Shown here piece after piece: positions 48,687-59,339 of a stretch of 64,000 nt of DNA (its first letter is position 1; each line of letters begins with the position of its first letter). Below the pieces are notes generated by a model, which searched no databases, was not told where the DNA came from, and worked only from the letters and a program-made list of their open reading frames with translations. The translations under genes were made by a program, and so were the position numbers. The DNA comes from Enemella evansiae. Lineage in GTDB: Bacteria; Pseudomonadota; Alphaproteobacteria; Rhodobacterales; Rhodobacteraceae. The stretch spans positions 124,001 to 188,000 of the forward strand of contig JAFKDC010000001.1 of assembly GCA_017255395.1 (NCBI GenBank). The letters are read 5' to 3'.

Positions 48687-48687
<1 letters not shown>
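46843..48687 (+). CDS. ABC half-exporter 1 (fused membrane and ATPase domains)
   Basis: 614 residues. Six membrane helices in roughly residues 25-335, then the ATPase: Walker A GRSGAGKSTL, signature LSGGQRQR, Walker B PILLLDEATSALD with catalytic Glu, H-loop IAIAHRLSTI. MsbA/multidrug type; substrate unknown. The H-loop codons (48511-48533) are rare ones shared with the two following genes. GTGAGGAG upstream. Confidence 0.93.
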
Positions 48688-50542
<1,855 letters not shown>

Positions 50543-50546
<4 letters not shown>

Positions 50547-52378
50547 TCCACCGCCTGCTGTCCTTCGTCGATGCCTTCGCCCCGGCAGAGGGCACCCCGC
50601 CCCGCGATGTCTGGCCCTTTTCCCGCTGGGCGCTGCAGGGCGCCTGGCCCGCGATCTGGACCGCCTGTTTCGTGACGCTGCTGACCGGCGTGGCGGAACT
50701 GGTCTCGGCCCGGTTCACCGGCTGGGTGGTGGATGCCGCCGCCGCCGAGGGCCCCGGCGCCTACTGGGGGCCCTACACGCTGCTGATCGGCTTCGGCCTG
50801 ATGTTCTTCCTGCTGATCCGCCCGCTGATCGTGCTGGCCGATGCGGCGGTGTCCTCGGTCAGCCTTGGGCCGAACCTCTACCCCTTGGTGCTCAGCCGGG
50901 TGAACCGCTACACGCTGGGGCATTCGCTGTCCTATTTCGACAACGACTTCGCCGGGCGCATCAGCCAGAAGGCGACGCAGGTCGCGCGCGGGCTGAACGA
51001 TCTCGTGAACGAGATGACCGACGTGCTGGTCTATGCCGTCGCCATGTTCCTCGGCACCTTCGTGTTGCTGGCGGGGATCGATCCGCGGCTGCTGCTGATT
51101 TTCACCGGCTGGTTCGTGGTCTACGCGCTGTTCCTGCGGCTGATGATCCCCAGGATGCGGCGGCTGGCGCGCGAGCGCGCCGATGCCAATACGCTGGTCA
51201 CCGGGCAGATCGTCGACACGCTGTCCAATATCGCGACGGTCAAGCTGTTCGCCCATGACCTGCGCGAGGACGAGGCGACGCGCGCCACGCTGGTGCGCTG
51301 GCGCGGCAAGGCACGCGACTTCGGCGTGGTCTCGGCGCTGTTCCGGCTGGGGCTGATGACGCTGGGCGGGCTGCTGCCGCTGATGGCGATCCTGTCCTCG
51401 CTCTACCTCTTTTCCATCGGCTCGGCCTCTTCGGGCGATATTGCTATGACGGCGATGTTGACGACGCGGCTGGCGATGCTGACCAACCGGCTGGGTCGCG
51501 CGTCCATGTCGATCTTCACCAATATCGGTGTGGTGGCGGATGGCATCGGCACGCTGACCCCGCCGCACGCGATCACCGACCGCCCCGGCGCGCGGGACGA
51601 GGCCCGCCCCGGCCCGCTGCATTTCGATCACCTGACCTTCCGCTATGGCGGCAAGCAGGCGGCGCTGAACGATTTCGACCTGACCGTGCGGCAGGGCGAG
51701 AAGATCGCGCTGGTCGGGGCCTCGGGCGCGGGGAAATCCACGGTGATCGGGCTTCTGCTGCGGCTTTACGACGTCGAAGAGGGGCGCATCCTGCTGGGCG
51801 GCGACGACATCCGCGACCTGACTCAGGCGGCGCTGCGGCGGGCGGTCTCGGTGGTGCGGCAGGAAACCTCGATGTTCAACCGCTCTGCGCTGGAGAACAT
51901 CCGCTACGGGCGCCCTGATGCCAGTGACGAAGAGGTTTTCGAGGCCGCCCGGCGTGCCTCGGCCCATGACTTCATCCTCGCCCTGCGCGATCATCGCGGG
52001 CGCGAGGGCTACGAGGCGCGGCTGGGCGAGCGTGGCGTCAAACTGTCCGGCGGGCAGCGGCAGCGCATCGCGCTGGCCCGGGCGATCCTGAAGGACGCGC
52101 CGGTGCTGGTGCTGGACGAGGCGACAAGCGCGCTGGACTCCGAGGTCGAGGCAGAGATTCAGGACGCGCTGGATGTGGTGATGCAGGGCAAGACCGTCAT
52201 CGCCATTGCACACAGGTTGTCCACAATCGCCCGGATGGACCGGATCATCGTGATGGAGCAGGGCCGCATCGTCGAGCAAGGCACACACGACGCCCTTCTG
52301 GCCAAGCGCGGCGTCTATGCGCGCTACTGGTCGCGACAGTCCGGCGGGTTCCTTGGGGCGCAGGACGCGGCGGAATGA
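50543..52378 (+). CDS. ABC half-exporter 3
   Basis: 611 residues; ATG overlaps the previous stop by 4 bp. Same architecture: six helices, Walker A GASGAGKSTV, LSGGQRQRIALARAIL, LVLDEATSALD, IAIAHRLSTI. The stop overlaps the kinase-like gene. With three complete half-transporters, several homo- or heterodimers are possible. Confidence 0.93.
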
Positions 52379-52902
52379 AACGGGTGATGATCGTGGGCCA
52401 GCCGGGCGCGGGCAAGTCCACGCTGGCCCGGGCGCTGGGGCAGCGGATCGGCCTGCCGGTTGTGCATATTGATTGTATACACTGGCAGCCAGGCTGGGTG
52501 GAGCGGGACAAGGCCAGCAAGATCGCCCTGATGCGCGCCGAGGAAGAGCGCGACGCCTGGATCATCGAGGGCGGGCTGTCCGCCACCTGGGACACCCGGC
52601 TGGCGCGCGCCGATACAGTGATCGTTCTGGAGTTCCCGACCTGGTTGCGGCTTTGGCGGGTGGTCAGACGGCGGATCGAATATGCGGGCGGGCAGACCCG
52701 GCCCGACCTGCCACCGGATTGCCCGGAACGCTTCGACGCCGAGTTCCTGCGCTGGATCTGGGACACGCGGCACAGCAACCGCCTGCGAAACCGTGACCTG
52801 ATCGCCCGGGCCGCGCCCAAGCGGACCTACCTGCTGACCGGCCCCCGTGCCGTGCGGCGCTTTCTGCGGGATCTCGACAGCGGACGCCTGCCGGGGCAAT
52901 AG
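52375..52902 (+). CDS. P-loop kinase-like protein (adenylate kinase / topology-modulation family)
   Basis: 175 residues. Walker A GQPGAGKST at the start, then HIDCIHWQPGW, a motif of the small P-loop proteins annotated as DNA topology modulation (FlaR-like) and adenylate kinase-related. The substrate is unknown. Translationally coupled (ATGA) to exporter 3. Codons around 52466-52483 (ATT GAT TGT ATA CAC) are unusually A+T rich. Confidence 0.8.
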   Translation: MKRVMIVGQPGAGKSTLARALGQRIGLPVVHIDCIHWQPGWVERDKASKIALMRAEEERDAWIIEGGLSATWDTRLARADTVIVLEFPTWLRLWRVVRRRIEYAGGQTRPDLPPDCPERFDAEFLRWIWDTRHSNRLRNRDLIARAAPKRTYLLTGPRAVRRFLRDLDSGRLPGQ

Positions 52903-52908
52903 GGCCGC

Positions 52909-54147
52909 ATGGAACAAGGCAGCACAGAAGCAACCGGCGTCACCATCGAACGTCTGGGTCATCGCGGCGACGGGATCGCAGCGGGGCCGATCTATGTCCC
53001 CGGCGCCCTTCCGGGCGAGGTGGTCGAGGGCGCGGTCCTGAACGGCGTCCTTGCGGCGCCCCGCATCGTCACGCCCTCGGCCGACCGGGTGTCCCCGCCC
53101 TGTCGTCATGCCAAGGCCTGCGGCGGCTGCCAGTTGCAGCACGCCTCGGACGATTTCGTCGCCGGGTGGAAGGTCGATGTGATCCGCCGCGCGCTGACCG
53201 CGCAGGGGCTGGAGACAGAGCTTCGCCCCATCGCGACCTCGCCGCGCCAGTCGCGCCGCCGCGCCGCCTTTTCCGCGCGGCGCACCAAGAAGGGTGCGCT
53301 GGCGGGGTTTCACCGCAAGGCGTCCGACGTGATGGTCGCGGTGCCGGACTGCATCCTCGTGACCCCTGCTCTTGCCGCTGCCCTGCCCATGGTCGAGGCG
53401 CTGGCCGTCCTTGGCGCCTCGCGCAAGGGCGAGCTTTCGGTGCTGGTGACGGACTGCGCCTCTGGGCTGGACGTGGCGGTGAGCGGCGGCAAGCCGCTGG
53501 ACACCACCCTGCGCGCCGATCTGGCGGCATTGGCGCAGGACCACGGGCTGTCCCGCCTGACCTGGGACGACGAGACGCTGGCCTTCAAACCCGCCTTCCA
53601 GAGCTTCGACGGCATCGACGTGGTGCCGCCCCCGGGCGCCTTCCTTCAGGCGACCGAGGCGGGGGAAGAGGCCCTGCGCGCCGGGGTGAAGGCGGCGCTC
53701 GAGGGTTGTACACATCTTGTCGACCTCTTCGCGGGCAGCGGCACCTTTGCCCTGCCGCTGGCGAAACGTGCCCGCGTGCACGCGGTCGAGGGTGAGGCGG
53801 CCATGGTCCGGGCGCTGGATCGGGGCTGGCGGCAGGCGCAGGGTCTGCGCCATGTCACCCACGAGGCCCGCGACCTGTTCCGCAACCCGCTGCTGCCGGA
53901 CGAGCTGAAACGCTTCGACGGGGTGGTGATCGACCCGCCGCGCGCCGGGGCCGAAGCGCAGATCGCCGAGATCGCCAGCGCCCGGGTGCCGAAAATCGCC
54001 CATGTCTCGTGCAACCCCGTGACCTTCGCCCGCGACTGCGCAACCCTTGTCGCGGCGGGCTATCGCCTTGACTGGGTGATGCCGGTTGACCAGTTCCGCT
54101 GGTCTACCCATGTGGAAGTCGTTTCCGCCCTTTCGCTTCAGGACTGA
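52909..54147 (+). CDS. Class I SAM-dependent RNA uracil-5 methyltransferase (RlmD/TrmA family)
   Basis: 412 residues. TRAM-like start (TIERLGHRGDGIAAGPIYVPGALPGE), an iron-sulfur cluster motif (PPCRHAKACGGCQLQH plus a later Cys), SAM motif VDLFAGSGTFALPLAKRA, VIDPPRAG and the catalytic cysteine in HVSCNPVTFARD. It methylates uracil in rRNA or tRNA; the exact target cannot be read. Confidence 0.9.
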   Translation: MEQGSTEATGVTIERLGHRGDGIAAGPIYVPGALPGEVVEGAVLNGVLAAPRIVTPSADRVSPPCRHAKACGGCQLQHASDDFVAGWKVDVIRRALTAQGLETELRPIATSPRQSRRRAAFSARRTKKGALAGFHRKASDVMVAVPDCILVTPALAAALPMVEALAVLGASRKGELSVLVTDCASGLDVAVSGGKPLDTTLRADLAALAQDHGLSRLTWDDETLAFKPAFQSFDGIDVVPPPGAFLQATEAGEEALRAGVKAALEGCTHLVDLFAGSGTFALPLAKRARVHAVEGEAAMVRALDRGWRQAQGLRHVTHEARDLFRNPLLPDELKRFDGVVIDPPRAGAEAQIAEIASARVPKIAHVSCNPVTFARDCATLVAAGYRLDWVMPVDQFRWSTHVEVVSALSLQD

Positions 54148-54149
54148 CC

Positions 54150-54956
54150 ATGACCCTTCGCCAACGGATCGGCGCCTTCGTCGATCGACCCGCCGTTCAG
54201 AACTTCATCATCGGCGTGATCGTCGTGAACGCCGTCCTGCTGGGGATGGAGACTTCGGACCACTTGATGGCGACAGCAGGCGGGCTGATCCGCACGCTGG
54301 ATCTGGTCTGCCTTGGCATCTTCCTTGTCGAAATCGGGCTGAAGCTGGTGGCGCGCGGCCCGGCTTTCTTCCGCAACGGCTGGAACGTCTTCGACTTCAT
54401 CGTGGTGGGCATCGCGCTGGTCCCCTCGACCCAGGGGCTGTCGGTGCTGCGGGCGCTGCGCATCCTGCGGGTGCTGCGCGTGATCTCTGTCGCGCCGCGC
54501 CTGCGCCGCGTGGTCGAAGGCTTCATCACCGCCCTGCCCGGCATGGCCTCGGTTTTCCTGCTGATGGCGATCATCTTCTACATCGGCTCGGTGATCTCGA
54601 CCAAGCTGTTCGGGGATGCCTTCCCCGACTGGTTCGGCAACCTGCCCCTGTCGGCCTATTCGCTGTTCCAGATCATGACGCTGGAATCGTGGTCCATGGG
54701 AATCGTCCGCCCGGTGATGGAGGTCTATCCCTACGCATGGGCCTTCTTCGTGCCCTTCATCATGATCACCACCTTCGCGGTGGTGAACCTGCTGGTTGGC
54801 CTGATCGTGAACTCGATGCAGGACGCCCACGCCGAGGAAACCAACGCCGCGACCGGCAGCTATCGCGACGAGGTTCTGGCGCGCTTGGTGGCCATCGAAG
54901 AGCGCCTTGCCGCACAGTCTGGCGATAATGTGATGTTAACCAAGCCGCGCGAATAG
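54150..54956 (+). CDS. Voltage-gated sodium channel (NaChBac/NavSp type)
   Basis: 268 residues, one six-helix domain. S4 has arginines every third residue (R101, R104, R107, R110 in LRALRILRVLR). The pore filter is TLESWSM (177-183), the sodium filter of NavAb/NavSp. A C-terminal region (EETNAATGSYRDEVLARLVAIEERLAAQ) is the tetramer coiled coil. Four subunits form the channel. Directly after the methyltransferase gene (2 bp). Confidence 0.95.
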   Translation: MTLRQRIGAFVDRPAVQNFIIGVIVVNAVLLGMETSDHLMATAGGLIRTLDLVCLGIFLVEIGLKLVARGPAFFRNGWNVFDFIVVGIALVPSTQGLSVLRALRILRVLRVISVAPRLRRVVEGFITALPGMASVFLLMAIIFYIGSVISTKLFGDAFPDWFGNLPLSAYSLFQIMTLESWSMGIVRPVMEVYPYAWAFFVPFIMITTFAVVNLLVGLIVNSMQDAHAEETNAATGSYRDEVLARLVAIEERLAAQSGDNVMLTKPRE

Positions 54957-54994
54957 TGTAGGGTGGAAAAAAACATCCATGGGGCAGTGGAACA

Positions 54995-55492
54995 ATGCGG
55001 TTCATCAAGGTTTTCTTGATTCTGGCAGTGATGCTTGGCGTCTCGGCCTGTAGCAGCAAATTCAAATCCTATCACGGGCCGGAGGTCACGCAGGTCGTCG
55101 TCAACAAGGGCGACCGCAAGATGTACCTCCTGCATCACAACAAGGTCCTGAAGGCCTACGACGTGGGCCTGGGCTTCGCGCCCGCCGGTCACAAGGCCTT
55201 CGAGGGCGACGGGCGCACGCCCGAAGGCGATTACACGATCGACCGCCGCAACCCGGACAGCAAATTCTACCTGTCCATCGGGATCAACTACCCGAACGAA
55301 GAGGACGCGGCGCTGGCCAAGGCGCTGAACAAGCGGCCCGGCGGCGACATCTTCATTCACGGGCAGGGGCCGACCTATCCGCGTGGCGCGCCGCGCGACT
55401 GGACGGCGGGCTGCATCGCGATCACCGACAAGCAGATGCGCGACGTCTACGCGATGGTCAAGGACGGCACGCCGATCCGCATCAATCCCTAG
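54995..55492 (+). CDS. L,D-transpeptidase lipoprotein
   Basis: 165 residues. Lipobox VSAC puts the acylated cysteine at residue 19. YkuD domain: VVVNKGDRKMYLLHHNKVLKAYDVGLG, GRTPEGDYTI, and catalytic H122 (FIHGQG) with C140 (DWTAGCIAI). It would form 3-3 cross-links or attach proteins to peptidoglycan from the periplasmic face of a membrane. Confidence 0.92.
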   Translation: MRFIKVFLILAVMLGVSACSSKFKSYHGPEVTQVVVNKGDRKMYLLHHNKVLKAYDVGLGFAPAGHKAFEGDGRTPEGDYTIDRRNPDSKFYLSIGINYPNEEDAALAKALNKRPGGDIFIHGQGPTYPRGAPRDWTAGCIAITDKQMRDVYAMVKDGTPIRINP

Positions 55493-55498
55493 CGCGAC

Positions 55499-55514
55499 GG
55501 GGCCAAAAGGCCCC
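55499..55514. terminator. Hairpin just after the L,D-transpeptidase gene
   Basis: GGGGCC (55499-55504), loop AAAA, GGCCCC (55509-55514), then CTTACCCTTTTG. A short stem with a mixed T-rich tail. Confidence 0.45.
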
Positions 55515-55542
55515 CTTACCCTTTTGTCACAGGTCAGAGACG

Positions 55543-55570
55543 AAAAAAGCCGCCCCTTGGGGCGGCTTTT
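55543..55570. terminator. Bidirectional intrinsic terminator between convergent genes
   Basis: AAAAAA-GCCGCCCC (55543-55556), loop TT, GGGGCGGC-TTTT (55559-55570). The A and T runs flank the stem on both sides, so it can end the L,D-transpeptidase transcript and the convergent SCP lipoprotein transcript. Confidence 0.85.
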
Positions 55571-55602
55571 CCATGTGGGGTGATGGCCTGGGGTCTTGCC
55601 GG

Positions 55603-56172
55603 TCAGCCAAAGTTCGCGGCCACGGCGGTCGCCTGCGGGGTCACGCCCGCACCGGGGGCGCCGATGATCATCGTCCACCAGATCTTGCCGTTGTTCTCCT
55701 GGTGCCAGGAAAAGCCCAGTTCTTGCGCCGTCTTGTCGAGGATCAAGTCGCGGGTCTGCGGCTCTTCCATCCAGGCGGCGAGGGTTTCCAGTTCCGTCTC
55801 GTAGGTCTCCGAGATGTTCTCGCCCACGAGGCGGCCATTGTACCCGGCGCGGTTGATCCGGTCGATCGGCGACGATCCGTCGGACCCGAAGTGCCAGGGC
55901 CGGTTCTGCATCGCCATGTCGCGTGCATGAGTCGCGGCGGCGGCGTTCAGCGAAGAGTTCAGGGTCAGCGCCGGGGCGCCCGCGCTTTGCCGCAGGGCGT
56001 TCACCGCGTCCAGCATCCGGTACTGGATGCGCCCGGTGTCGCCGGAGCCGATGCGGTAGACCTTGGGCAGGGGCTTGCCATCGGGACCCATCTGGGGCGG
56101 GCCAGAAGGCGTCGTCGTACAGGCGGCAAGGGCATAGGCAGAGGCTAGGGCGATGAAGGCGCGGCGTTTCAT
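55603..56172 (-). CDS. SCP/CAP-domain lipoprotein
   Basis: 189 residues from the ATG at 56172. Lipobox LAAC (MKRRAFIALASAYALAACTTTP). CAP domain with LDAVNALRQSAGAPALTLNSSLNAAAATHARDMA, the WHFGSDG region and NGRLVGENIS. Bacterial CAP proteins are exported and of mostly unknown function; placement between two L,D-transpeptidases suggests cell-wall work. Confidence 0.88.
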   Translation of the reverse strand: MKRRAFIALASAYALAACTTTPSGPPQMGPDGKPLPKVYRIGSGDTGRIQYRMLDAVNALRQSAGAPALTLNSSLNAAAATHARDMAMQNRPWHFGSDGSSPIDRINRAGYNGRLVGENISETYETELETLAAWMEEPQTRDLILDKTAQELGFSWHQENNGKIWWTMIIGAPGAGVTPQATAVAANFG

Positions 56173-56343
56173 GATCAGCTTTCGGGCTATTTCCGGGGTC
56201 AACTTCCGCCTTACCCAAAGCAGCGTTGCCATTCAAACCCACATCAGCGTGAGGTTGCCCGTTCAAGCGCCTTTGAATTGCGACTGAGGCATTCAAGCCA
56301 TATTATCCCCAGGTAAAGTATGAATCCCCGAGAGGACACCGCC

Positions 56344-56940
56344 ATGAAGGACGAGGCTCAGAAGGCTTTGGGTCGCCGCGCGTTTCTGGCCGGCACCGCT
56401 GCGATGATCGGCGCACCGGCGCTGGCACAGGACGTCAATACCGGCACCACAGAGATCGAACGCAATGTCACCGATGCCGTGCGCCGCAATATCTCCAGCT
56501 TCCGCACGCTGGACTGGCGGCCCTATTTCAACAACCTGAACAAGGGTGCGATCCTTGTCGATATCAGCTCTCGGGCGCTGCACTTCTGGCAGGAAAGCGG
56601 GCAGTATTACCTGTATCCTTCCTCGGTGCCGCTGACCGAGGATCTGACGCGCCGGGGCCGCACCTCGGTCACGCTGAAGGATCCCTCGCCGGACTGGCGC
56701 CCGACGCCCTCGATGAAGAAGCGCAACCCCGACTGGCCGGATTACGTCGCGCCGGGACCGGACAACCCGCTGGGCACCCGCGCCCTGCACCTGAGCTGGA
56801 CCTACTACCGTATCCACGGCACGCACGACACGCGCAAGATCGGACGCCGGTCGTCGAACGGCTGCATCGGTCTCTACAACGAGCATATCGAGCAGCTTTA
56901 CGACATGGCGCGCGTCGGCACACAGGTGTTGCTGATTTGA
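56344..56940 (+). CDS. L,D-transpeptidase with Tat-like signal (ErfK/YbiS type)
   Basis: 198 residues from the ATG at 56344 (AGAGGA upstream); 56320 is an alternative. GRRAFLAGTAAMIGAPALA resembles a twin-arginine export signal. The YkuD core ends with H158 (YRIHGT) and C174 (SSNGCIGLYNEHIEQLYDMA). It differs clearly from the first L,D-transpeptidase in length and motif spacing, so the two probably make different links. Confidence 0.9.
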   Translation: MKDEAQKALGRRAFLAGTAAMIGAPALAQDVNTGTTEIERNVTDAVRRNISSFRTLDWRPYFNNLNKGAILVDISSRALHFWQESGQYYLYPSSVPLTEDLTRRGRTSVTLKDPSPDWRPTPSMKKRNPDWPDYVAPGPDNPLGTRALHLSWTYYRIHGTHDTRKIGRRSSNGCIGLYNEHIEQLYDMARVGTQVLLI

Positions 56941-56960
56941 CGACAGCATGGCGGACATGA

Positions 56961-57000
56961 ATTTCCGGGGCTGATTCACCAATTGCAAAGCCCCGGAAAT
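56961..57000. promoter_or_regulatory. Perfect 12-bp inverted repeat ahead of the small-peptide gene
   Basis: ATTTCCGGGGCT (56961-56972) and AGCCCCGGAAAT (56989-57000) with a 16-nt loop. It lies 20 bp after the transpeptidase stop and 88 bp before the small gene. No T run follows, so it may be an RNA structure or operator as well as a terminator. Confidence 0.5.
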
Positions 57001-57088
57001 GCTGCTTAGAGAGAGTTACGAGGTAAGTCTTGGGTGCCTGTCGTGTGGGCAACTGTGTCCCGCGCCAGGCGAATATCTGGAGGATATA

Positions 57089-57280
57089 ATGAAGAAACTC
57101 GCTCTCGCCGCCGTGCTCACCGGTGCCGCTTCGACCGCAATGGCCGGTTCCTACGCAAAAGACGACGTGGTCATGGAGCCCGTCGTTGTTGTGGAAGAAA
57201 CCCAACAGTCGTCTTCTTCGGCCGGGCTTCTGATCCCGCTGCTGCTGATCGCGATCGTGGCCGCTGCTGCTGCCGACTGA
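57089..57280 (+). CDS. Small exported or membrane peptide
   Basis: 63 residues with a strong ribosome site (CTGGAGGATATA before ATG). A Sec signal (MKKLALAAVLTGAASTAMAG), a short acidic/valine-rich middle (DDVVMEPVVVVEETQQSSSS), and a C-terminal hydrophobic helix (GLLIPLLLIAIVAAAAAD). No family recognised. A good terminator follows, so it is its own transcription unit or the end of the previous one. Confidence 0.75.
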   Translation: MKKLALAAVLTGAASTAMAGSYAKDDVVMEPVVVVEETQQSSSSAGLLIPLLLIAIVAAAAAD

Positions 57281-57304
57281 TCGGTTCAGACAGTTCTGAA
57301 ATGG

Positions 57305-57334
57305 AAAAGGCGGGGTGACGACCCCGCCTTTTTC
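57305..57334 (+). terminator. Intrinsic terminator after the small-peptide gene
   Basis: AAAAGGCGGGG (57305-57315), loop TGACGA, CCCCGCC (57322-57328) and a T run (57329-57333). It stands between the plus-strand small gene and convergent hemH. Confidence 0.8.
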
Positions 57335-57397
57335 TTTTGTCGGGCCCCGGCCCGGCGGCCACTTGGCGGCCCGCTGTCCGCAGGCCGCGCGACCGGG

Positions 57398-58459
57398 TCA
57401 GACCCAGCCGCCCAGATTCTCGTCGATGACCGCAGACAGCGCATTCACATGCGCCGGATCGTCGTTGAGGCAAGGGATGTAGGTGAACGACTCACCCCCC
57501 GCGTGTTCAAAGCTTTCGCGGATCTCTTCGTTGATCTCTTCCAGCGTCTCGATGCAATCGGCGCTGAAGGCGGGCGCGATCACCGCGATCTTCTTCTTTC
57601 CCTGCTTCGCCAGTTCGGCCACATGCTCCACCGTGTAGGGCTTCAGCCATTCCTCGGGGCCAAAGACCGACTGGAAGGTCGTGGTGATCCGGCTTTCGTC
57701 CCAGCCCAGCCGCTCGCGCAGCAGGCGCGTCGTCTTCTGGCACTGGCAATGGTAGGGGTCGCCCTGCATCAGGTAGCGTTTCGGCATGCCGTGGTAGCTG
57801 ACCACGAGGATGTCGGGCTCCTGCTCCGCCGCCGCATAGCCGCGCTCGACTGACTGGGCCAGCGCCTCGATATATTGCGGATGCTCGAAGTAGGGATCGA
57901 CGACGCGGGCCGTGGGCTGCCATGTCTCGGCCATCAGCGCGCGAAAGAACTGGTCGTTCGCGGTGGCAGAGGTGGCGCCTGCGTAATGCGGATAAAGCGG
58001 GAAGAACAGGATCTTGTGGCAGCCCGCCTCGACCATCTCGCGCACCTTCGACGTGGTCGAGGGGTTGCCGTAGCGCATGCAGAAATCGACCATGACGCGG
58101 TCGCCGTATCGCGCCTGCATCTTCGCCGCGATCGCCGAAGTCTGGTCGCGGGTGATGGTCATCAGCGGGCTTTCACCCTTGTCCTCGTTCCAGATCGAGC
58201 GATAGGCCGCGCCCGAGGTAAAGGGTCGTTTCGACAGGATGATCAGCTGTAGCAGCGGCTGCCACTTCCAGCGCGGATAGTCGATCACCCGGCGGTCCGA
58301 CAGGAACTCGTTCAGGTAGCGCCGCATCGACCAGTAGTCGTGCCCGTCAGGCGTGCCGAGGTTGGCCAGAAGCACGCCGACCTTGCCCGAGGTCACCTTC
58401 GGGTGGTCGGACGGCGCATGGGCGGGACGGGCGGCAGAGGGGGTGATGGCGTCCGGCAA
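57398..58459 (-). CDS. hemH: Ferrochelatase
   Basis: 353 residues from a TTG at 58459, supported by AGGAG about 9 bases upstream. VGVLLANLGTPDGHDYWSMRRYLNEFLSDRRVID opens the domain; VVSYHGMPKRY carries the catalytic His and PAFSADCIETLEEI the late conserved segment. It inserts Fe2+ into protoporphyrin IX. Confidence 0.94.
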   Translation of the reverse strand: MPDAITPSAARPAHAPSDHPKVTSGKVGVLLANLGTPDGHDYWSMRRYLNEFLSDRRVIDYPRWKWQPLLQLIILSKRPFTSGAAYRSIWNEDKGESPLMTITRDQTSAIAAKMQARYGDRVMVDFCMRYGNPSTTSKVREMVEAGCHKILFFPLYPHYAGATSATANDQFFRALMAETWQPTARVVDPYFEHPQYIEALAQSVERGYAAAEQEPDILVVSYHGMPKRYLMQGDPYHCQCQKTTRLLRERLGWDESRITTTFQSVFGPEEWLKPYTVEHVAELAKQGKKKIAVIAPAFSADCIETLEEINEEIRESFEHAGGESFTYIPCLNDDPAHVNALSAVIDENLGGWV

Positions 58460-58517
58460 AGGCGTGGCTCCTGTCTGTCTGATGTCGCGGGCAGAAGTAT
58501 CGCACGCAGCCGATAGG

Positions 58518-59339
58518 TCAATCTTTCAACGGCTGCTCGGGCGTGCCCAGGGCGTCCGCCAACCGGGCCGAGGCAGAGCCCGGGCGCAGAGGTTGCGGCT
58601 GGCTGGCGTCCGGGGCCCAGCCGGTCAGGGTGATGATCTCGAAGGTTGCCGGCACGCGCCCGTCCGGCAGGGCGAAGGCCTGCGCATAAAGCGCTGCGGC
58701 CCTTGGAAACAGGGCCCGGGGCGGGATTCGGCGGTGGCGGGCGGCCAGCGCGTTGCCTTCGCCCATCGCGCGCAGGTCGCGCATCAGGTGCAGGGCGCTT
58801 TCGTAACTGGCGGTCAGGGTGGCGGCATCGGCCACCGGCAGGGCCAGCCCGGCGCGCTGCATCAGGGCGCCAAGGTCGCGGATTTCGGCCATCGGCGCGA
58901 CCCGGGGGGACAATCCGCCGCAGACCTCGGTCTCTGCCTGCGACAGCGCGGCGCGCAATTCGTGCAGCGTGCGGCCCGCGAAGGTCAGGCCAAGGAACAG
59001 CCCGTCGGGCCGCAGCGCGCGGCGGCACTGGATCATCTGGCCCACCGGATCGTCGGCCCAATGCAGCGCCAGCGCGTGGATCACCAGATCGGCAGAGCGT
59101 TCGGCCAGGTCCAGCGTCTCGGCGTCCGGCACGATGCGCGCCGCAGGGAAGTGCGGCGCCCAGACCTGCGGCCAGGGTGTCACGATGACCACATCCGTAA
59201 AGGCCCTGTTAACCATGGCCAGCCGATCCTGAGCCTCGTCGCAGGCCGAGTCGTGCAGGAAAAGGGCCGGGGCCCTGGCCGCCCGGGCGCGGTGCCGGGT
59301 CAGGGCGGGATGGTCTGTCAGTCGGGGAGTCGTGGACAT
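58518..59339 (-). CDS. SAM-dependent methyltransferase-like protein (BioC/NDUFAF5 type)
   Basis: 273 residues from the ATG at 59339. LDLAERSADLVIHALALHWADDPVGQMIQCRRALRPDGLFLGLTFAG matches class I methyltransferases of the BioC and NDUFAF5 group; the RRALRPDGLFLG and GEGNAL segments recall the mitochondrial complex I assembly factor NDUFAF5, of alphaproteobacterial origin. That relation is inferred. Its start codon abuts the comF start on the other strand. Confidence 0.8.
   Translation of the reverse strand: MSTTPRLTDHPALTRHRARAARAPALFLHDSACDEAQDRLAMVNRAFTDVVIVTPWPQVWAPHFPAARIVPDAETLDLAERSADLVIHALALHWADDPVGQMIQCRRALRPDGLFLGLTFAGRTLHELRAALSQAETEVCGGLSPRVAPMAEIRDLGALMQRAGLALPVADAATLTASYESALHLMRDLRAMGEGNALAARHRRIPPRALFPRAAALYAQAFALPDGRVPATFEIITLTGWAPDASQPQPLRPGSASARLADALGTPEQPLKD

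Noticed and set aside
58353-59339. Long plus-strand frame continuing upstream of comF
   Set aside because: It is antisense to the methyltransferase gene, low-complexity and Arg/Gly rich; only the part from 59340 has family motifs.
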